A stretch of DNA of 64,000 bases from Streptomyces sp. BK208 (GCF_004364245.1 NZ_SOAV01000004.1:124001-188000), one strand, 5' to 3'. Numbered from the stretch's first letter, positions 26,753-39,281 are shown. The notes: generated by a model from the letters alone, not told the origin. A program made the numbers and translations.

Positions 26753-27213
26753 GACGGCCTCCGCTCCAGGACGCGGCGGGCCGCCCACGTGGCGAGCGAC
26801 ACCGCCGTGAGAGCCGCGACCGGGGTCGCGGCCAGGTAGACAAGGCCGGTGGGGATCCGGCCGTCGGCGAACAGGGACCGGCTGTCGACCGCGTAGGTGG
26901 AGAAGGTGGTGAAGCCGCCGAGCACGCCGGTGCCGAAGAAGGGCCGGACCAGGCGGTGGACGGACCACACCTCGGTGACGGCCACCATGAACGCCCCGAT
27001 CAGGACGCAGCCGGCCACGTTGACCCAGAAGGTCGTCCAGGGGAAGCCGCCGGCCGGCGTCGGCCACCACAGGGAGGCGGCGTAGCGCGCGGCGGCGCCG
27101 GTGCCACCGCCGAGGGCCACGACGGCGACGACCGGCGCCTGGGCCCTCGGGCCGGGCCGTCTCGCGGTCCTCGGCCGGGCTCCGCCGAAGCGACCGGTCC
27201 TGGGGGCTGTCAT
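26749..27213 (-). CDS. crcB: Fluoride efflux channel FluC (CrcB), subunit 2
   Basis: The second Fluc homolog, 154 residues, carries a 30-residue basic N-terminal extension before the first helix ([25 protein letters not shown]). [14 protein letters not shown] and [12 protein letters not shown] keep the pore residues. Paired crcB genes usually form an antiparallel heterodimer. I chose the ATG complementary to 27211-27213; upstream in-frame sequence is not family-like. I see no riboswitch I can support. Confidence 0.9.
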   Translation of the reverse strand: MTAPRTGRFGGARPRTARRPGPRAQAPVVAVVALGGGTGAAARYAASLWWPTPAGGFPWTTFWVNVAGCVLIGAFMVAVTEVWSVHRLVRPFFGTGVLGGFTTFSTYAVDSRSLFADGRIPTGLVYLAATPVAALTAVSLATWAARRVLERRPS

Positions 27214-27412
27214 GCTCGTCCGTCTCCCACTCGCCGTGCCGGGGGCATCCCCGTGCGCAAGCAGGGACCGTCGGCGGCACCTGAGCCGCGGTTCGGGTAC
27301 GGCGGGCCCCACCGCCGCGCCGCGCCCTCGGGGCCACGGCCGGTACTCAGCCTAACGCGGCCACTTCATTTGCACATTCAACCAATTTCGGTTCCGGTGC
27401 TACCGTTCAGGC

Positions 27413-27823
27413 ATGGCAGCCAGGACCGCCGGTGCGCGGCTCGAGGAACGGTGGCGGGGCATCCTCTCGGTGCACGCGCGCACGATGTGCGAGATCGACC
27501 GGGCCCTGCATCCGCACGGACTGGGCGCGAGCGACTTCGAGGTGCTCGACCTCCTGGTGAGCGAGGGACCCGAGGACGGCGACCGGTGCCGGGTGCAGAA
27601 CCTGGCCGGCCGGGTCCACCTCAGTCAGAGCGCGCTGTCCCGGCTCATCGCCCGGCTGGAGAAGGACGGTCTCGTGCAGCGTTCCATGTGCACGGAGGAC
27701 CGGCGCGGTGTGTACGTGGCGCTGACGCCCCGGGGCCGCGACCTGCACGCCGAGATACTGCCGCTCCAGCGGGCGGCTCTGGCCCGCGTGCTCGGCGACG
27801 ACGAGGACGGCCCCCGCCCCTGA
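27413..27823 (+). CDS. MarR-family transcriptional regulator
   Basis: The 136 residues contain a MarR winged helix: GLGASDFEVLDLLVSEGPEDGDRCRVQNLAGRVHLSQSALSRLIARLEKDGLVQRSMCTEDRRGVYVALTPRGR. A cysteine in the wing (SMCTEDRRG) and one at CEIDRAL could be redox-sensitive. Upstream, a less GC-rich patch (27366-27400) has the semi-palindrome TTGCACATTCAA, a likely promoter/operator. It is divergent from the crcB pair. The ligand is unknown. Confidence 0.9.
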   Translation: MAARTAGARLEERWRGILSVHARTMCEIDRALHPHGLGASDFEVLDLLVSEGPEDGDRCRVQNLAGRVHLSQSALSRLIARLEKDGLVQRSMCTEDRRGVYVALTPRGRDLHAEILPLQRAALARVLGDDEDGPRP

Positions 27824-27853
27824 CGCGGGACGAGGGCCGACCGTCGCCTCGGC

Positions 27854-28264
27854 CTAGGGGCGCGCCAGCAGGGTGCGCACGCCGTCCGACGTGAGGGTGA
27901 GCCGGTGTTCCGAACCGGCGTCGATGGACAGCGACAGGTCGTCGGCCGGCCACTGCGCCGCGAGGGCGCCGAGCGGCACCATGCGGTAGCGCGAGACGTA
28001 CGGCAGCAGGTCGGCCATCTCCAGTTCCGAGGTGAACACGGGCACCACCTGGCGGCCGCCCTGCTGCTCCAGCACCGGCAACGCCAGCATGCCGGGGTCG
28101 GCGGCGTCCTGGTCGTTCGCGTCGTCGGGCACCGGCACGAGGACGTCGCTGCTCGCGAGCGTGTCGAGCGCCGCCGTGTTGTCGGCGGTCTCGGTGGTCT
28201 CGGCCAGCGTGTCGAGCGCCCGCTGGGCGGGCGTGACGGGATGGTCGTTCGCGGGTGTCTCCAT
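27854..28264 (-). CDS. SseB-family protein
   Basis: The ATG complementary to 28262-28264 gives 136 residues. After an acidic N-terminus of about 45 residues, the SseB N-terminal domain follows: SSDVLVPVPDDANDQDAADPGMLALPVLEQQGGRQVVPVFTSELEMADLLP. SseB-fold proteins in actinobacteria are soluble, often near secretion or type III-like systems, and uncharacterised. The gene is convergent with marR (30 bases) and divergent from gap. Confidence 0.75.
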   Translation of the reverse strand: METPANDHPVTPAQRALDTLAETTETADNTAALDTLASSDVLVPVPDDANDQDAADPGMLALPVLEQQGGRQVVPVFTSELEMADLLPYVSRYRMVPLGALAAQWPADDLSLSIDAGSEHRLTLTSDGVRTLLARP

Positions 28265-28524
28265 GGCAGATTCCCTGGTAGCGGCGTCGTTTCGGTCCGC
28301 GCGCACAAGCGGCGCGGACGCGGTCCAGGCTCGCGTACCCCGGGGGTCCGTGACGCAATCACGTTCGCCGCCCCCGCCCGAGGCCCGCACCCGGCCGACG
28401 GGGCCGGTCCTGCCCGGGACCACGCGCGCCCGTGTACTCATCTGATGGACGAGGGGCCCACTTGATCGATCAGAAGGGTGGTCGGGTTAGCATATGAGCG
28501 CCGCCTAGCTCGAAAGATAGAGAC

Positions 28525-29970
28525 GTGACTGTCAACGACGACTCGTTCACCAACTGGAAGCACCGCGAAGAGACCGCGGAATCGATGATCCCGATGATCG
28601 GGAAGCTGCACCGGGAGCAGGACGTCACGATCCTGCTGCACAGCCGTTCCCTGGTGAACAAGTCGGTGGTCAGCATCCTCAAGACCCACCGCTTCGCCCG
28701 CCAGATCGCCGGTGCGGAGCTGTCGGTCACCGAGACGATGCCCTTCCTGCGGGCGCTCACCACGCTCGACCTCGGGCCCTCGCAGATCGACATCGGCATG
28801 CTCGCCGAGACCTACCGGAGCGACGACCGCGGACTGTCGGTCGAGGAGTTCACCGCCGACGCCGTGGCCGGGGCCACCGGCGCCAACAAGATCGACCGGC
28901 GCGAAGGGCGCGACGTCGTCCTGTACGGCTTCGGCCGCATCGGCCGGCTCGTCGCCCGGCTGCTGATCGAGAAGGCCGGCTCGGGCAACGGGCTGCGGCT
29001 GCGCGCGATCGTGGTCCGGGGCGGTGGCGAGCAGGATCTCGTCAAGCGCGCCTCGCTGCTGCGCCGCGACTCGGTGCACGGCCAGTTCCAGGGCACGATC
29101 ACCGTCGACGAGGAGAACAGCACGATCCTCGCCAACGGCAACGCCGTCAAGGTGATCTACGCGGACGACCCGACCCAGGTCGACTACACCGCGTACGGCA
29201 TCAAGAACGCCATCCTCATCGACAACACGGGCAAGTGGCGCGACCGCGAGGGCCTGTCCAAGCACCTGCGGCCGGGCGTCGACAAGGTCGTGCTGACCGC
29301 GCCGGGCAAGGGCGACGTCCCGAACATCGTCCACGGCGTCAACCACGACACCGTCAAGCCGGACGAGCGGATCCTGTCCTGCGCGTCCTGCACCACCAAC
29401 GCGATCGTCCCGCCGCTCAAGGCGATGGAGGACGAGTACGGCGTCCTGCGCGGTCACGTGGAGACGGTGCACTCCTTCACCAACGACCAGAACCTGCTGG
29501 ACAACTACCACAAGTCGGACCGCCGGGGCCGCAGCGCGCCGCTGAACATGGTCATCACGGAGACCGGTGCCGCCTCCGCCGTGGCCAAGGCGCTGCCCGA
29601 CCTCAAGGCGCGGATCACGGGCAGCTCCATCCGGGTGCCCGTGCCGGACGTGTCGATCGCGATCCTCAACCTCCAGCTGGCCCGCGAGGCGAGCCGCGAA
29701 GAGGTCGTGGAGCACCTGCGCGAGGTGTCGCTGACCTCGCCGCTCAAGCGCCAGATCGACTTCATCAACGCCCCCGACGCGGTCTCCAGCGACTTCATCG
29801 GCTCGCGCCACGCCTCGATCGTGGACGCCGGCGCGCTGAAGGTCGAGGGTGACAACGCGATCCTCTACCTCTGGTACGACAACGAGTTCGGCTACTCCTG
29901 CCAGGTCGTCCGCGTCGTCCAGCACGTCTCCGGGGTGGAGTACCCGACGTACCCGGCTCCGGCGGTCTGA
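28525..29970 (+). CDS. gap: Glyceraldehyde-3-phosphate dehydrogenase, long actinobacterial type
   Basis: It catalyses the NAD(P)-linked oxidation of glyceraldehyde-3-phosphate. The 481 residues are about 140 longer than classical GapA, because an N-terminal extension of about 130 residues precedes the Rossmann motif VVLYGFGRIGRLVARLL. The catalytic cysteine is C289 in CASCTTNAIVP, followed by the conserved histidine region. Residues EYPTYPAPAV end the protein. GTG 28525 is the likely start. A 17-bp hairpin downstream isolates it. The palindrome TGATCGATCA at 28463-28472 lies in the promoter. Confidence 0.93.
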   Translation: MTVNDDSFTNWKHREETAESMIPMIGKLHREQDVTILLHSRSLVNKSVVSILKTHRFARQIAGAELSVTETMPFLRALTTLDLGPSQIDIGMLAETYRSDDRGLSVEEFTADAVAGATGANKIDRREGRDVVLYGFGRIGRLVARLLIEKAGSGNGLRLRAIVVRGGGEQDLVKRASLLRRDSVHGQFQGTITVDEENSTILANGNAVKVIYADDPTQVDYTAYGIKNAILIDNTGKWRDREGLSKHLRPGVDKVVLTAPGKGDVPNIVHGVNHDTVKPDERILSCASCTTNAIVPPLKAMEDEYGVLRGHVETVHSFTNDQNLLDNYHKSDRRGRSAPLNMVITETGAASAVAKALPDLKARITGSSIRVPVPDVSIAILNLQLAREASREEVVEHLREVSLTSPLKRQIDFINAPDAVSSDFIGSRHASIVDAGALKVEGDNAILYLWYDNEFGYSCQVVRVVQHVSGVEYPTYPAPAV

Positions 29971-29993
29971 TCCGCACGACGAGCGGCGCGAGG

Positions 29994-30036
29994 GCGCGAG
30001 GGGCGGTGGGGCGAGGGTGCCCACCGCCCCTCGCGC
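29994..30036 (+). terminator. Strong hairpin terminator after gap
   Basis: Perfect 17-bp arms at 29994-30010 and 30020-30036 (GCGCGAGGGGCGGTGGG and complement) enclose a 9-nt loop, 24 bases after the gap stop. There is no U-tract. Confidence 0.8.
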
Positions 30037-30178
30037 GTGCCGGGCCTGGGAGCGGGGCGTCCGCGACGGAGCGGAGCGGCGACGGGTATCGGCCGGTCCG
30101 CGCGGGGCATGTGTGTGGGAGCACTGCCCGTCCCGGCGTCCGTGCGCTGCGGCGGCCGGCTGACACGAGAATGGCTCC

Positions 30179-32479
30179 ATGAACGCACTGGGTCGGCGCT
30201 CGCCCTGGGTCGGGGCGCTGGTCTGGTGCGTGGCGGTGCTGAGCCTGACCGTCCTGGCCGCGGCGGCCGTCGTCCGCAGCACGGTGCTGGACGCCGGGTT
30301 CTACGGCAAGGTGCTGGAGGACGAGCGGGCCTACCAGCGCTTCTACGACGAGGTGCTGGTGGATCCGGGCAGTACGCCGCTCACCAGCGACCTGCTGGAG
30401 CGGCTGCCGGTGCCCCAGTCGACCATCACCTCGAACCTCAAGGTGGTGGTCCCGCCCGAGACCCTGCGGACCATGGGCCAGGGCCAGATCGCGGAGATGG
30501 TCCACTACCTGGAGGGCGACCGCGACCGGCTGCGGGTCAGAGTCGATCTGGAGCCCGTCGTCGAGAACGTCGAGCGGCTCAGCCAGGCGTACTTCGGTGA
30601 CGCCGTCGCCGCCCTGCAGAAGCGGTCCGAACCCGACTTCCGGGCCTTCGTGCAGCATCTGTCCGAACTGGTGGCGCGGGTGGTGGCCGGCGAGGCTCCG
30701 CTGGACGAGCTGCCGACGCTGCCGCTCTCCCGCGGCCAGGCGGGCGCGGCCACGGACGCGCTGATGCGGGTGGTACCGGACGGCGCGACGCACGACGACG
30801 TCAGGTCGACCGTGCGGACGGCGCTGGACCGCGGGGACGTGGCCTCGGCCCTGGCCGCGATCGCCCCGGTGGCCCTGACCGACCAGGTGCGGGACGCCGC
30901 CGAGGAGCTGCTGCGGGAGGCGAGGCAGGGCACGTGGGTGGTGACCGTCGACGTCGAGCCCGGCACGGAGGCGCTGGCTCCGCTGGACCGGGCCAGGGGC
31001 GTCACCCGGCTCTTCCAGGACGTGGTGGAACCGGCGGCGGCCGTGCTGTGTGCCGCCGCGCTCACCCTGCTGTGGCTTCTGACGCCCTCGCCCGCCAAGC
31101 GGCGGCTGATACCGCTGGGCTGGGTGCCGGCCGCCGCCGCCTCGCTGCTGGCGCTGACCGTGCTCGTGCTGCGCCTCACGCTGCGCGACACGCTGTTCGG
31201 CACCCCGGCGTCGTGGCCCCCGGCGGCCTCGGGGCTGCTCGCCGACGTGCAGGCCGCAGCGCTCGACCGGCTGCTGACCACCGCCGTCGTCGTCGCGGTC
31301 ATCCTGCTCGCCGCGGGCGCCCTGCTGATCACCGTCGGCTGGGTGTGGCAGACCCGGCCCGGTGTGCCCGTCCTCACCGATCCGCGGCACGTCCCGGCGC
31401 TGACGTTCACCGTCACCGCCGTCGCCCTCGTCGGGACGATGCTGGCGCCGGTGGCGATCACCGGTTCCTCGCCGCGCATCTGCCAGGGCAGCGCCGAGCT
31501 GTGCGACGCCCGCTACGACGAGATCGCCCAGCTCGCCTCGCACAACGCGATGGCGACGACGGCGGACCGGTTCATCGGTCCCCTCCAGGACCCCGACATC
31601 GTCGGCCAGCTGGGCGCCGGGGTGCGGGTGCTGCTCCTCGACACCCACCGCTGGGAACGGCCGCAGGAGGTGGCGGAGCGGCTGAGCACCTCGGACTTCT
31701 CCCCCGCCGAGCGCCGCCGGCTGACCTCGATCCTGGAGCGGGTGAACCCGCCCCACCCGGGCCTGTGGCTGTGTCACTCGGTGTGCGGCGCCGGCGCCCT
31801 CGAACTGGAGCCGACGCTGCGGCAGATCGGCCAGTGGCTGCGCGACAACCCCACGGAGGTGGTCACGCTGATCCTCCAGGACGGCGTGGACGCGGTGGCG
31901 ACGCAGGACGCCTTCGCCCGGGCCGGCCTCTCGGATCTGCTGTTCGAGCCGGACCCGGACCCGGACCGCCCGTGGCCGAAGCTCAAGGACATGATCGACG
32001 GTGGCCGGCGGCTGGTCGTGTTCGCGGAGAAGGCGGACGGGCCCGCGCCCTGGTACCGCAACCTCTACCGGTACGCCATGGAGACGCCCTTCGCCTTCCG
32101 CAGCCCGGACGAGATGTCCTGCCTGCCCAACCGGGGCGGCTCGGACGGGCGCCTCTTCCTGCTGAACCACTTCGTCACGGCGGGCGGCGGGCTGCGGCTG
32201 GACGCCGGGGTCGTCAACTCCCGGCAGCGGGTGCTGGAACGGGCGCACAGCTGTGAACGGCAGCGCGGCAGGCCGGTCAACTTCGTCGCGGTGGACTACG
32301 CGACGATCGGCGACGCGCTCGGCGCGGTCGGGGAACTCAACGCCGAACGCGTCGAGGACGAAGGCCGCCGCCCTCCCGTGGAGCGCTCGCCGGGCCGGCT
32401 GGAGGGCGCGGCGGAAACCCGGCGACGCGGTGGTGCTCCGCGCCGCCGGGCGGTGTCCCGCTGTTCGGCCGTGGGCTGA
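30179..32479 (+). CDS. Multi-helix membrane protein fused to a PLC-like phosphodiesterase domain
   Basis: The 766-residue protein starts with a transmembrane helix (ALVWCVAVLSLTVLAAAAVV), an extracytoplasmic helical region (about 30-275), and three to four further helices between 285 and 445 (VLCAAALTLLWLL, LLALTVLVLRLTL, VVVAVILLAAGALLITVGW, FTVTAVALVGTMLAPVAI). From about 450 it carries a PI-PLC-X-like TIM barrel: IAQLASHNAMAT with the first catalytic His, VRVLLLDTHRW, and LWLCHSVCGAG. A cysteine pattern (RICQGSAELCD, CHSVC) suits an outside location. The last 50 residues are basic. Phosphodiesterase activity on lipid headgroups is inferred. Confidence 0.8.
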   Translation: MNALGRRSPWVGALVWCVAVLSLTVLAAAAVVRSTVLDAGFYGKVLEDERAYQRFYDEVLVDPGSTPLTSDLLERLPVPQSTITSNLKVVVPPETLRTMGQGQIAEMVHYLEGDRDRLRVRVDLEPVVENVERLSQAYFGDAVAALQKRSEPDFRAFVQHLSELVARVVAGEAPLDELPTLPLSRGQAGAATDALMRVVPDGATHDDVRSTVRTALDRGDVASALAAIAPVALTDQVRDAAEELLREARQGTWVVTVDVEPGTEALAPLDRARGVTRLFQDVVEPAAAVLCAAALTLLWLLTPSPAKRRLIPLGWVPAAAASLLALTVLVLRLTLRDTLFGTPASWPPAASGLLADVQAAALDRLLTTAVVVAVILLAAGALLITVGWVWQTRPGVPVLTDPRHVPALTFTVTAVALVGTMLAPVAITGSSPRICQGSAELCDARYDEIAQLASHNAMATTADRFIGPLQDPDIVGQLGAGVRVLLLDTHRWERPQEVAERLSTSDFSPAERRRLTSILERVNPPHPGLWLCHSVCGAGALELEPTLRQIGQWLRDNPTEVVTLILQDGVDAVATQDAFARAGLSDLLFEPDPDPDRPWPKLKDMIDGGRRLVVFAEKADGPAPWYRNLYRYAMETPFAFRSPDEMSCLPNRGGSDGRLFLLNHFVTAGGGLRLDAGVVNSRQRVLERAHSCERQRGRPVNFVAVDYATIGDALGAVGELNAERVEDEGRRPPVERSPGRLEGAAETRRRGGAPRRRAVSRCSAVG

Positions 32480-32503
32480 CCGGCCCGCGGTTGCTGCCGG
32501 CTC

Positions 32504-35500
32504 CTACTGGTTGATCTTGAACTGGGAGCCCGGTTCGATCCGCACGTCCCCTTCGGCCGAGTTGGTGATCGTGACGTCGGTCAGGGTCGCGCTGCCGCGG
32601 GCGCCGCTCATCGCGAGGATGCCGGAGCCGTTGTTGGACCTGTCGATGCGGACGTTCTGGATCTTCACGTCCGGCATCGCGCCGCCTCCCGTCTTGAACT
32701 GGATGCCGTCGTAGGTGGAGTCGAGGATCTCGGTGTCCCGGATGGTGACCCCCGGGATGTCCTGGCCCTGCGCGAACAGCGTGATGGCGCCGAACTCCTG
32801 CGCCTCGCCCCAGAACGCGCCGCCGGTGCGGTGCAGGGCGTTGCCCGCGATGAGCGTCTGCCCGGAGAAGGGCAGCGGGTCGTGGTCGGTGGCGAGCATG
32901 ATGCCGGGGTAGTTCATGGTGTCGGAGACGACGTTGTTCTCGATGGTGTTGCCGTGGCCGCCGTACACGGCGATGCCGTTGGCCCGCCACGGCAGCTGGA
33001 CGGTGTTGTTGCGGAAGTGGTTGTCGTGGCCGACGTCCACGGAGGTGTCCTTCACGTACTTGTTGGCCCAGACCGCGAGCGAGTCGTCGCCGGTGGTGCG
33101 GAAGGAGGAGTTGTAGACGGTGGAGTTGCGGGTGCCGTTGGAGAAGTTGATGCCGTCCGCGTAGGTGTCGCGGATGCGCATGCCGGTGAACTCCAGGCCG
33201 TCGGCCGGTCCCCACAGCTCGGGGATGTTCGAGTAGTCGCGGCCGACCCAGACGCCGACGTTGGCGTGCTCGATCCACACGTTGCTGATCTTCGTGTTCT
33301 TGCCGAACCGGCCGTTGAGGCCGACACCGCCCTCCGCGTTGCCGTCACCGCCGCGGATGGTGCCCGAACCGAAGACGGCGAGGTCGGAGATCTGGGTGTT
33401 GTCGTCGATGTCGAAGCCGAAGTTCCCCTCGTGCGGGTGGTTGATGCCGCCGGCCTCCTGCGGCGGGGTCAGGGTGTAGAGCTGGGAGTGCCACATCCCG
33501 GCGCCGCGGATGGTGACGTCGCTGATGCCGACCTGGTTGTACTGGCCGCGGTCGAGCGGATCGTCGGTGAGGATCTTCTGCTCCTGGCGCCACTGCCCGG
33601 CCGGGATCCACACGCAGTCGATCCTGCCGTTCTGGTCGTCGGTGACGGCGCGCTGGATGGCGTCGGTGTCGTCGAGGCCGTCGCCGGGGACGGCGCCGTA
33701 CGCGGTGATGGAGGTGCACTCGGCGGGCTTGGTCTTCGCGGGCGCGACCTGCTCCAGGTCGATCAGGTCGATGACGTAGAAGGCGGCCGAGTCTCCCGCG
33801 TCGCGCTGGAGGCGGAACTCGGTGCCCTGCGGGAAGGTCCGGTCGAGGAGCGCGTGGGACTCGTCGAAGAGGCGCCGGGCGTCGCCGCCGGGCCGGTTGG
33901 TGAGCCCCTCGGGGTCGTCGGTGCTGCCGTAGAGCCAGCTGTGCTTGGACGACAGGCCGAGCTTCTGCACGAACTCGCCGTCGGCGTAGAGGCTGATGGT
34001 GGCCTCGGCTCCGCCGCCGCCCGGGGCGTCCGGGATCGAGTTGCGCACCACGATGGAGTTGGTGGGTGTGGTGGAGGTGAACTCGACGTACTGGCCGGTC
34101 GAGTTCAGCCGGACGGACTTGCGGCCCGAGGACTCGGTGCCGAAGTCGGTGTGCCCGAAGGTCCGCTCGGCGTCGGTGGTGAGCAGGGTGCCGTCGTACC
34201 GGCCGTCCTCGGCCTCGTACTCGGTGTACGGCACGGCGGCGCCGCGTCCGACGACGAGGGACTTGGCGAGCACGTTGTTGTTCTCGTCGGTCTCGGCGAT
34301 CCGGGCGGTGGCGTCGGCGGTGGCGGTGAGGTTGACCCCGCCGCCGGTCGCCGTCCAGGTGCCGCTGATCGGCACGTTCACCGTGGCGCCCGCCGCGACC
34401 TGCCCGGTCGTGCCGTCCAGGGTGGTGGAGCCGGCCTGGACCCGGGTCACCGAGCCCGCCTCGGCGGCGCTGGTGCCGCGGTTGTGCACGGCGACGGTGA
34501 AGGAGACCTCGGCGCCCACCGCCGGGTTGGCCGGGCTGGTGGTGACGGAGCGCACCTCGAGGTCGGGTCCGGGTGCCTGGCCAACGACGAGGCGTTCGGC
34601 GGCGGCGCGGCTGTTGTTGGTGTCGTCCAGCTCTGCGACGGTGTTCTTCGGGTCGGCCACGGCGGTGACCGCGTAGCTGCCGGCCGGGTGGGTGCCGGTG
34701 GCGACGGCGACCTCGGCGGACTGGCCGGGGTCGAGCGCGGGGACCTTGGCGCTGCCGGCCGTCGTGCCCTCCACGGTGACCTCGGCGGTCGTCTCCTTCG
34801 AGGCGGCGGTGCCGGTGTTGCGGACCGTGGTGTTCACGGTGACCTCGTCGCGCTCGTCCGGCGCGGCGGGCGACCAGTCGAGACCGGTGACGGTGAGGTC
34901 GGGTGCGGGTGCGGCGGCGCCGATGACCTGGAACTCGGCGACCTGGCCGCCGGGTGCGCCGGTGTTGGAGAAGAACCGGAGCCGTACGTCGGAGACCCGG
35001 CCGCCGACCGGGATGGTCACCGCGTTGCCCTGGCCGGGGCTGAAGGCGTAGTCGGCGCGGTCGCGCAGCGAGGTGAAGCCGCTCTCGCCCTGGGCCCGGC
35101 CGAGCACCTGGATGCTCTGGGTGCGGGCGGACCACACCGGGTCCGGACTGAGCTTGACCACGACACCGCTGACGTCGGCGTCGGAGCCGAGCTTGACGGT
35201 GAGGTCGGCCGGGTTGCCGGCGGCCTCCCAGTAGGTGGAGGTGGAGTCGTCGGTGGCGTTGGCGGCGACGTAGTTCTGCGTCGTCGAGGTGGCCTCGGCC
35301 GGCTTGTTGCGGGCGAGGTTGGTGCCGGCGGGCGGCGGGCCGGTGTCGGCGTCGTCGCCGTACACCTCCAGTTCGGCCAGCTGGGCGGCGTTCCAGCCGG
35401 TGTTGCCGGTGATGTCGACGCGGACGTAGCGGGCCTCGGACGGGGAGTCCAGGTCGATGGCGACGGCGCCCGCCCCGGAGGGCCCGAACGCCCGCCCGTC

Positions 35501-35896
35501 CGAGGCGTCGAGGCTGTGGAAGGCCGAGCCGTCGGTGCTGCCCCGCACGGAGAGCGTCTGGGTCCTGCTCTCCCAGGCGGCGGGCAGCTTCAGGACCACC
35601 CGGTCGACGTCGCGGGCGGTGCCGAGGTCGACCTGGACCCACTGCGGGAAGGAGCCGGCCGGCCCCTCCCAGTAGGTGGCCTGCTGTCCGTCGGTGGCGT
35701 TGCCGGCCGGGTAGGCGCCGTGCGAGCCGCCCGCCCTCGCCGGGCGGCCGAGCGCCAGGTTGACGTCGGCGGCGGCCACCGTCGGCGTCGCCGCGTGTGC
35801 GGCGGCGGTGAGGGGCAGCGGCAGGAGCCCGACCGTCATCAGCCCGGCGACGGCGGCGCCCGAGAGCGTCCGCCGGCCGAGGGATCTCCGTCTCAT
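32504..35896 (-). CDS. Secreted multimodular GH87 alpha-1,3-glucanase (mycodextranase type)
   Basis: The 1130-residue enzyme has a signal peptide (about 1-40) and two F5/8-type C (discoidin, CBM32-like) domains (about 45-190, 200-325; each with NLALGRPA/NLARNKPA openings). Two CARDB spacers follow (about 335-430, 445-540; DLTVTGLDWSPAAPDE, DLEVRSVTTSPANPA), then a CBM6/35-like module (about 550-705) and a right-handed beta-helix (about 715-1130). D914 (YADGINF) and D937/D938 (TTGDDSLAVW) have exactly the 23/24 residue spacing of the GH87 catalytic aspartates. GH87 enzymes cut alpha-1,3-glucan of fungal walls or dental mutan. A probable operator lies upstream. Confidence 0.88.
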   Translation of the reverse strand: MRRRSLGRRTLSGAAVAGLMTVGLLPLPLTAAAHAATPTVAAADVNLALGRPARAGGSHGAYPAGNATDGQQATYWEGPAGSFPQWVQVDLGTARDVDRVVLKLPAAWESRTQTLSVRGSTDGSAFHSLDASDGRAFGPSGAGAVAIDLDSPSEARYVRVDITGNTGWNAAQLAELEVYGDDADTGPPPAGTNLARNKPAEATSTTQNYVAANATDDSTSTYWEAAGNPADLTVKLGSDADVSGVVVKLSPDPVWSARTQSIQVLGRAQGESGFTSLRDRADYAFSPGQGNAVTIPVGGRVSDVRLRFFSNTGAPGGQVAEFQVIGAAAPAPDLTVTGLDWSPAAPDERDEVTVNTTVRNTGTAASKETTAEVTVEGTTAGSAKVPALDPGQSAEVAVATGTHPAGSYAVTAVADPKNTVAELDDTNNSRAAAERLVVGQAPGPDLEVRSVTTSPANPAVGAEVSFTVAVHNRGTSAAEAGSVTRVQAGSTTLDGTTGQVAAGATVNVPISGTWTATGGGVNLTATADATARIAETDENNNVLAKSLVVGRGAAVPYTEYEAEDGRYDGTLLTTDAERTFGHTDFGTESSGRKSVRLNSTGQYVEFTSTTPTNSIVVRNSIPDAPGGGGAEATISLYADGEFVQKLGLSSKHSWLYGSTDDPEGLTNRPGGDARRLFDESHALLDRTFPQGTEFRLQRDAGDSAAFYVIDLIDLEQVAPAKTKPAECTSITAYGAVPGDGLDDTDAIQRAVTDDQNGRIDCVWIPAGQWRQEQKILTDDPLDRGQYNQVGISDVTIRGAGMWHSQLYTLTPPQEAGGINHPHEGNFGFDIDDNTQISDLAVFGSGTIRGGDGNAEGGVGLNGRFGKNTKISNVWIEHANVGVWVGRDYSNIPELWGPADGLEFTGMRIRDTYADGINFSNGTRNSTVYNSSFRTTGDDSLAVWANKYVKDTSVDVGHDNHFRNNTVQLPWRANGIAVYGGHGNTIENNVVSDTMNYPGIMLATDHDPLPFSGQTLIAGNALHRTGGAFWGEAQEFGAITLFAQGQDIPGVTIRDTEILDSTYDGIQFKTGGGAMPDVKIQNVRIDRSNNGSGILAMSGARGSATLTDVTITNSAEGDVRIEPGSQFKINQ

Positions 35897-36211
35897 GGGG
35901 GTCCTCTGTTCCGTGGGGAGTCGGGGAGGGCGCGACGGTCCGGCAGTTGGGGGGAGCACCGAATCTGCGCGCCAATTGAGCGAGGCAGTCGATTCCTTGC
36001 GGAAAGTGCGTCATCAGGTTTCTAGCGTGTCACCCGTTTGTCAACGGTCGCGGTTGAGGCCGAAGTTGACACGCAAACGGCTTGCGTTGCTTACAATTAG
36101 CTTGCGCAGCCCCTGAGATGACATTTCGTGGATACAGCGACCGGGGTGAGCCGTTCGAAGCTCATGAGGAACGCAAGCCCTGCGCGACTGAAGGAAACAG
36201 GGGTGACAAAC
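35897..36211 (-). promoter_or_regulatory. Upstream region of the GH87 gene with ACGCAA elements
   Basis: The 315 bases are promoter territory for the glucanase. ACGCAAACGGCTTGCGT at 36071-36087 is a perfect 6-bp inverted repeat with a 5-bp spacer. Further half-sites are CTTGCG at 36101-36106, ACGCAAG at 36171-36177 and ACGCAAG at 36210-36216, the last just entering the argG terminator. TTGACA (36044-36039, minus strand) is a -35-like box, although the TAGAAA (36024-36019) after it is only 14 bp away. A LacI-type regulator is one possibility. Confidence 0.5.
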
Positions 36212-36255
36212 GCAAGGGCCGGCCCGACACCCTGAGGTGTCGGGCCGGCCCTTGC
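36212..36255 (-). terminator. Perfect 20-bp terminator hairpin after argG
   Basis: Arms 36212-36231 and 36236-36255 pair without mismatch around a 4-nt CTGA loop (GCAAGGGCCGGCCCGACACC and complement). The hairpin lies 35 bases beyond the argG stop and separates it from the GH87 promoter. Confidence 0.85.
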
Positions 36256-36289
36256 CGGTACGCGGTCCCCGCCGACGGGGACGCGGGGG

Positions 36290-39281
<2,992 letters not shown>

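Noticed and set aside
32831..36025. Very long open frame on the plus strand opposite the GH87 gene
   Set aside because: It is an antisense shadow produced by high GC and codon bias; the translated sequence is Gly/Val/Asp low-complexity with no domain, while the minus strand has full domain matches.
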